From Eubacteriales Family XIII. Incertae Sedis bacterium (GTDB lineage Bacteria; Bacillota; Clostridia; Peptostreptococcales; Anaerovoracaceae): 6,191 bases of DNA. Each line of letters starts with the position of its first letter. Position 1 is the first letter of the stretch. The DNA is taken from contig JAISTF010000104.1 of the NCBI GenBank assembly GCA_031272745.1, forward strand, positions 1 through 6,191, in the 5' to 3' direction. Shown piece by piece: positions 4,174 through 6,191 of the stretch. Position numbers and translations under genes: made by a program. The notes beneath the pieces were generated by a model. It was not told the DNA's origin. It did no database searches and was given only the letters and a program-made list of their open reading frames with translations.

Positions 4174-6191
4174 TCAGCGGAACAGGCTCAGCAATTTCGG
4201 CAAAACGGCCAGGATGGCCTTCACCGCGGCCGTGACCTTCGCGACCAACTGCTCGACGGTCTGCGGCGGGTTGACGACCGGCTCCGTCACCGTGAACTTC
4301 ACCGTGATCTCGGTCAATTCCTGCGACAGGTTGGCGCTCAGGCTGCCGTAGTTGTCGAGGGCGTGCTTGAGGAAGTTGCCGGTGACGTAGATCTTGCCCG
4401 TGTACGTGCCGGGCGCGAGGCCCGTCTTCGGCGTCACGGTGATTTCCCCGTTTTTCCCGCCATCCAGATAGTCGCCACCGCTGTACGAAATGTCGAACGC
4501 TTTTTGGCCGACCTCATCCGCGTAGACGAGGATGCCCGCCAGCGGCTGGTTGCCCGTGTTTTCGAGCTTGGCGATCTTGGCCTTCTGCGCGCCGTAGCCC
4601 TCCTCCTGAGAGCCGAAGTCCAAGCTCGTCGGGGTGACCGTGTAGCTCCAGACCGGCTGCTCCGTCACGGTGACGTTCACCGTGAACGTCATCGGATTGT
4701 AGAGCTCCTCGTCCGCGAAGTACACCGTGTAGGAGTATTTGTACACACCGACGGTGTCGAGCGGCGTGTCCGCGGGGGCATCCCATGAGATGCTCTTGAC
4801 ATCCTTCAGATCCCACGTCGGCGGGAGCTCGACCTGGCCGAGCGTCATGCCGGTGTAGGCGACGACGTCCGCGCCCCAGTACACCGGAATCATCGGATAG
4901 TCGGCTTTTTCGACGGTGAAGGTGACCTCGGTGTCATAGCTGACGGGGATGAAGACCGCGTTGGAGATGAGCGGATGGCCGATGGACGCCGTGCCGCTCA
5001 CCGTGAGCGTCGCGGTGTAGGTGCCGGGCTTCAGATCCGCTTTCGGGCGGACGCCGAAGATGCGCGCGCCGCCGTTTGCGTAGATCGCATTCGGGAATTC
5101 GTCGACGACGGTGATGTAGGCATCGGCGCCCTCCGGCACCTCCGTGACATAGTCCGGTTCGAGAATCTCAAACGCCTTCGTGTCACCGCCGGACAGCGAG
5201 ATCGTGGAGTCGTAGACCGAATAGTTTCCGGTGTTCGTCGCGGTCACGAATTGGAGCGGCGTCTGGTATGGCTTCTCGGCCAGCGTGTCATATTTCACGG
5301 AGCCGAGGTCGACCGCGCCCGGATTGAACACGATCTGCGTGATCGGATTGGGGACGACCTCGAAGGTGATGTTCTCGTGGAGCACCTCGTAGTATTCGCC
5401 CATATCGTAGGTCATTGGGTGCGACTGGTAGCCGACTTCGCCGATGGACGTATCCGGATCCTCGTCAAACGTCCAGCCGTAGGTCGCCGTCACATCTTTG
5501 AGCTTCGTGCCTTCGTAGGCCCAGAAGTTGGTGCATGGCGGCAATGCCGGCGGGAGCTTGTTGACCGTGAAGCTGATGTCGATGGTCTCCACATGCGTGT
5601 CGACCGCGACGTCCCCCTCGGGATTGGCCGGCATGGCGTCTACGGGCGTGGCCTCTGCGGACAGGACATTGACGGTAGGCGGGTAGACGGGATCTTCGAT
5701 CACATTGCCGTAGGTGGTCCAACTGACCTTGACCTGGGCCGTATACGTGCCGGGGGTCAGCCCGTTCACGGGGTACACGGGGAAGGACAGTTGCTCGCCG
5801 GGCATGATCGAAACGGAGCCGTTGCCCGCGGGCAGATCGGCCGTGAAGGCGTCGGGGTTGTCGCCGGGTTTGTCTTCACCGATCTCTACTTTTACATTAT
5901 CCATCCATTGGTTTCCGGTGTTGGTGAGCGCGAATGTTTTTGCAAGCTGGTCGTTTGCGCTGTCGTAACCGTACCATTTCGACGGGAATTCATAGGCGCC
6001 CTCGGGGTCGATGGCGTAGCTGTAATCCGGCGCGGGCAGCGGTGCGACGGTAATCTTTACGTTGACGAGCTCCGTCGCGGGGTCCAGATAACAGATGGAC
6101 GCGCCGTAATAAGGCAGAACCACATAGTTCGGCCAGTAGGTTACAGCCAGCGTCGCCTCGTAGCTGCCGGGCTCCAAGCCCACGACCGGCC
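4174..6191 (-). CDS. Large modular extracellular protein with repeated beta-sandwich domains (5' partial)
   Basis: The frame is open from the right edge to a TGA at 4176-4174, giving 671 complete codons. The GTG at 6183-6181 is an internal Val: the frame continues to the edge as PVVGLEPGSY, which parallels the internal PVNGLTPGTY, so the start and any signal peptide lie outside. Numbering from that Val, four A-type modules (one partial) carry an NTGN turn (88-91, 317-320, 542-545) and a PGTY/PGSY strand (5, 144, 386, 591). The last has LDFGSQEEG, as in ASH/HYDIN-like immunoglobulin-type sandwiches. Two B-type modules (about 207-277 and 425-508) resemble the bacterial Ig-like repeat with a 'tLgdv.lp..W' start and a Tyr-rich end. 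The sequence is acidic, Thr/Val/Tyr-rich and nearly Cys-free, typical of secreted or surface proteins. No LPXTG motif or S-layer homology domain is present; the protein ends in an amphipathic basic tail (642-669). Function is unknown; a structural or adhesive role is inference. Confidence 0.8.
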   Translation of the reverse strand, partial: PVVGLEPGSYEATLAVTYWPNYVVLPYYGASICYLDPATELVNVKITVAPLPAPDYSYAIDPEGAYEFPSKWYGYDSANDQLAKTFALTNTGNQWMDNVKVEIGEDKPGDNPDAFTADLPAGNGSVSIMPGEQLSFPVYPVNGLTPGTYTAQVKVSWTTYGNVIEDPVYPPTVNVLSAEATPVDAMPANPEGDVAVDTHVETIDISFTVNKLPPALPPCTNFWAYEGTKLKDVTATYGWTFDEDPDTSIGEVGYQSHPMTYDMGEYYEVLHENITFEVVPNPITQIVFNPGAVDLGSVKYDTLAEKPYQTPLQFVTATNTGNYSVYDSTISLSGGDTKAFEILEPDYVTEVPEGADAYITVVDEFPNAIYANGGARIFGVRPKADLKPGTYTATLTVSGTASIGHPLISNAVFIPVSYDTEVTFTVEKADYPMIPVYWGADVVAYTGMTLGQVELPPTWDLKDVKSISWDAPADTPLDTVGVYKYSYTVYFADEELYNPMTFTVNVTVTEQPVWSYTVTPTSLDFGSQEEGYGAQKAKIAKLENTGNQPLAGILVYADEVGQKAFDISYSGGDYLDGGKNGEITVTPKTGLAPGTYTGKIYVTGNFLKHALDNYGSLSANLSQELTEITVKFTVTEPVVNPPQTVEQLVAKVTAAVKAILAVLPKLLSLFR
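4177..4287 (-). other. Proline linker and amphipathic C-terminal tail of the surface protein
   Basis: This encodes the last 37 residues: a short Pro/Val/Asn linker (EPVVNPPQ) and then about 28 residues beginning TVEQLVAKV and ending PKLLSLFR. The tail is rich in Leu, Ala and Val, with Lys at 649, 655 and 663 and Arg at 669, and could form one amphipathic or weakly membrane-embedding helix. It lacks a preceding sorting motif such as LPXTG and is not a normal wall-sorting signal. Confidence 0.5.
4288..6191 (-). repeat. Protein-level module repeats A-A-B-A-B-A
   Basis: The approximate modules, in protein order, are: partial A at 6191-6028, A at 6027-5566, B at 5565-5353, A at 5352-4912, B at 4911-4660, and A at 4659-4288. 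Each A module ends with PG[TS]Y followed by an alternating hydrophobic strand and then, after a variable loop, a closing VxFTV-like or VKITV strand. Loop lengths differ strongly, so the copies have diverged. The repeat is clear in protein but only patchy in DNA, with GTGCCGGG-like fragments on the plus strand at the PGTY codons. Confidence 0.7.

Noticed and set aside
4207..4219. GGCCA-GGA-TGGCC inverted repeat near the end of the surface-protein gene
   Set aside because: It is a short 5-bp stem within codons of the Ala/Leu-rich tail, expected by chance in GC-rich sequence, and lacks a proper T-run.
6181..6183. GTG as the start codon of the surface-protein gene
   Set aside because: The frame stays open to the window edge, and the residues across this point (PVVGLEPGSY) align with an internal repeat of the same protein, so this is mid-protein.

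Overview
The window comes from a GC-rich bacterium, most likely a member of the Bacillota (class Clostridia). The evidence is strong AAGGAGG/GGAGG ribosome binding sites, a clostridial-type pyruvate phosphate dikinase, and a QueT-family S component for an energy-coupling-factor (ECF) transporter, a class found mainly in Bacillota. The DNA is GC-rich except for a short AT-rich control region near 3520-3605. No rRNA, tRNA, CRISPR array, insertion sequence or phage gene is visible, and no gene-free stretch exceeds about 100 bases.

Layout: (1) 1-444, plus strand, the C-terminal end of a transcription regulator, probably of the MerR family, with a GyrI-like effector-binding domain; its DNA-binding half lies off the left edge. 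(2) 460-837, minus strand, a 125-residue membrane protein of unknown function, converging on gene 1. (3) 861-3503, minus strand, complete ppdK, 23 nt upstream of the membrane-protein gene and probably transcribed with it. (4) 3504-3605, a divergent promoter region. (5) 3606-4148, plus strand, queT. (6) 4174-6191, minus strand, the C-terminal 671 or so residues of a large extracellular protein made of repeated beta-sandwich modules, cut by the right edge and converging on queT.

The genes do not form one pathway. PpdK interconverts pyruvate and phosphoenolpyruvate at the bottom of glycolysis; QueT probably imports a queuosine precursor used for tRNA modification; the last gene encodes a surface or secreted protein. 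The region reads as ordinary chromosome with some local oddities: a 10-bp tandem duplication that forms the ribosome binding site between ppdK and the membrane-protein gene, a hairpin that spans the stop codons of two convergent genes, a pseudo-palindrome centred between the divergent genes, a cluster of rare AGA codons in ppdK, and an alternating module architecture with an amphipathic C-terminal tail in the surface protein. I did not find convincing evidence of a previously undescribed system.
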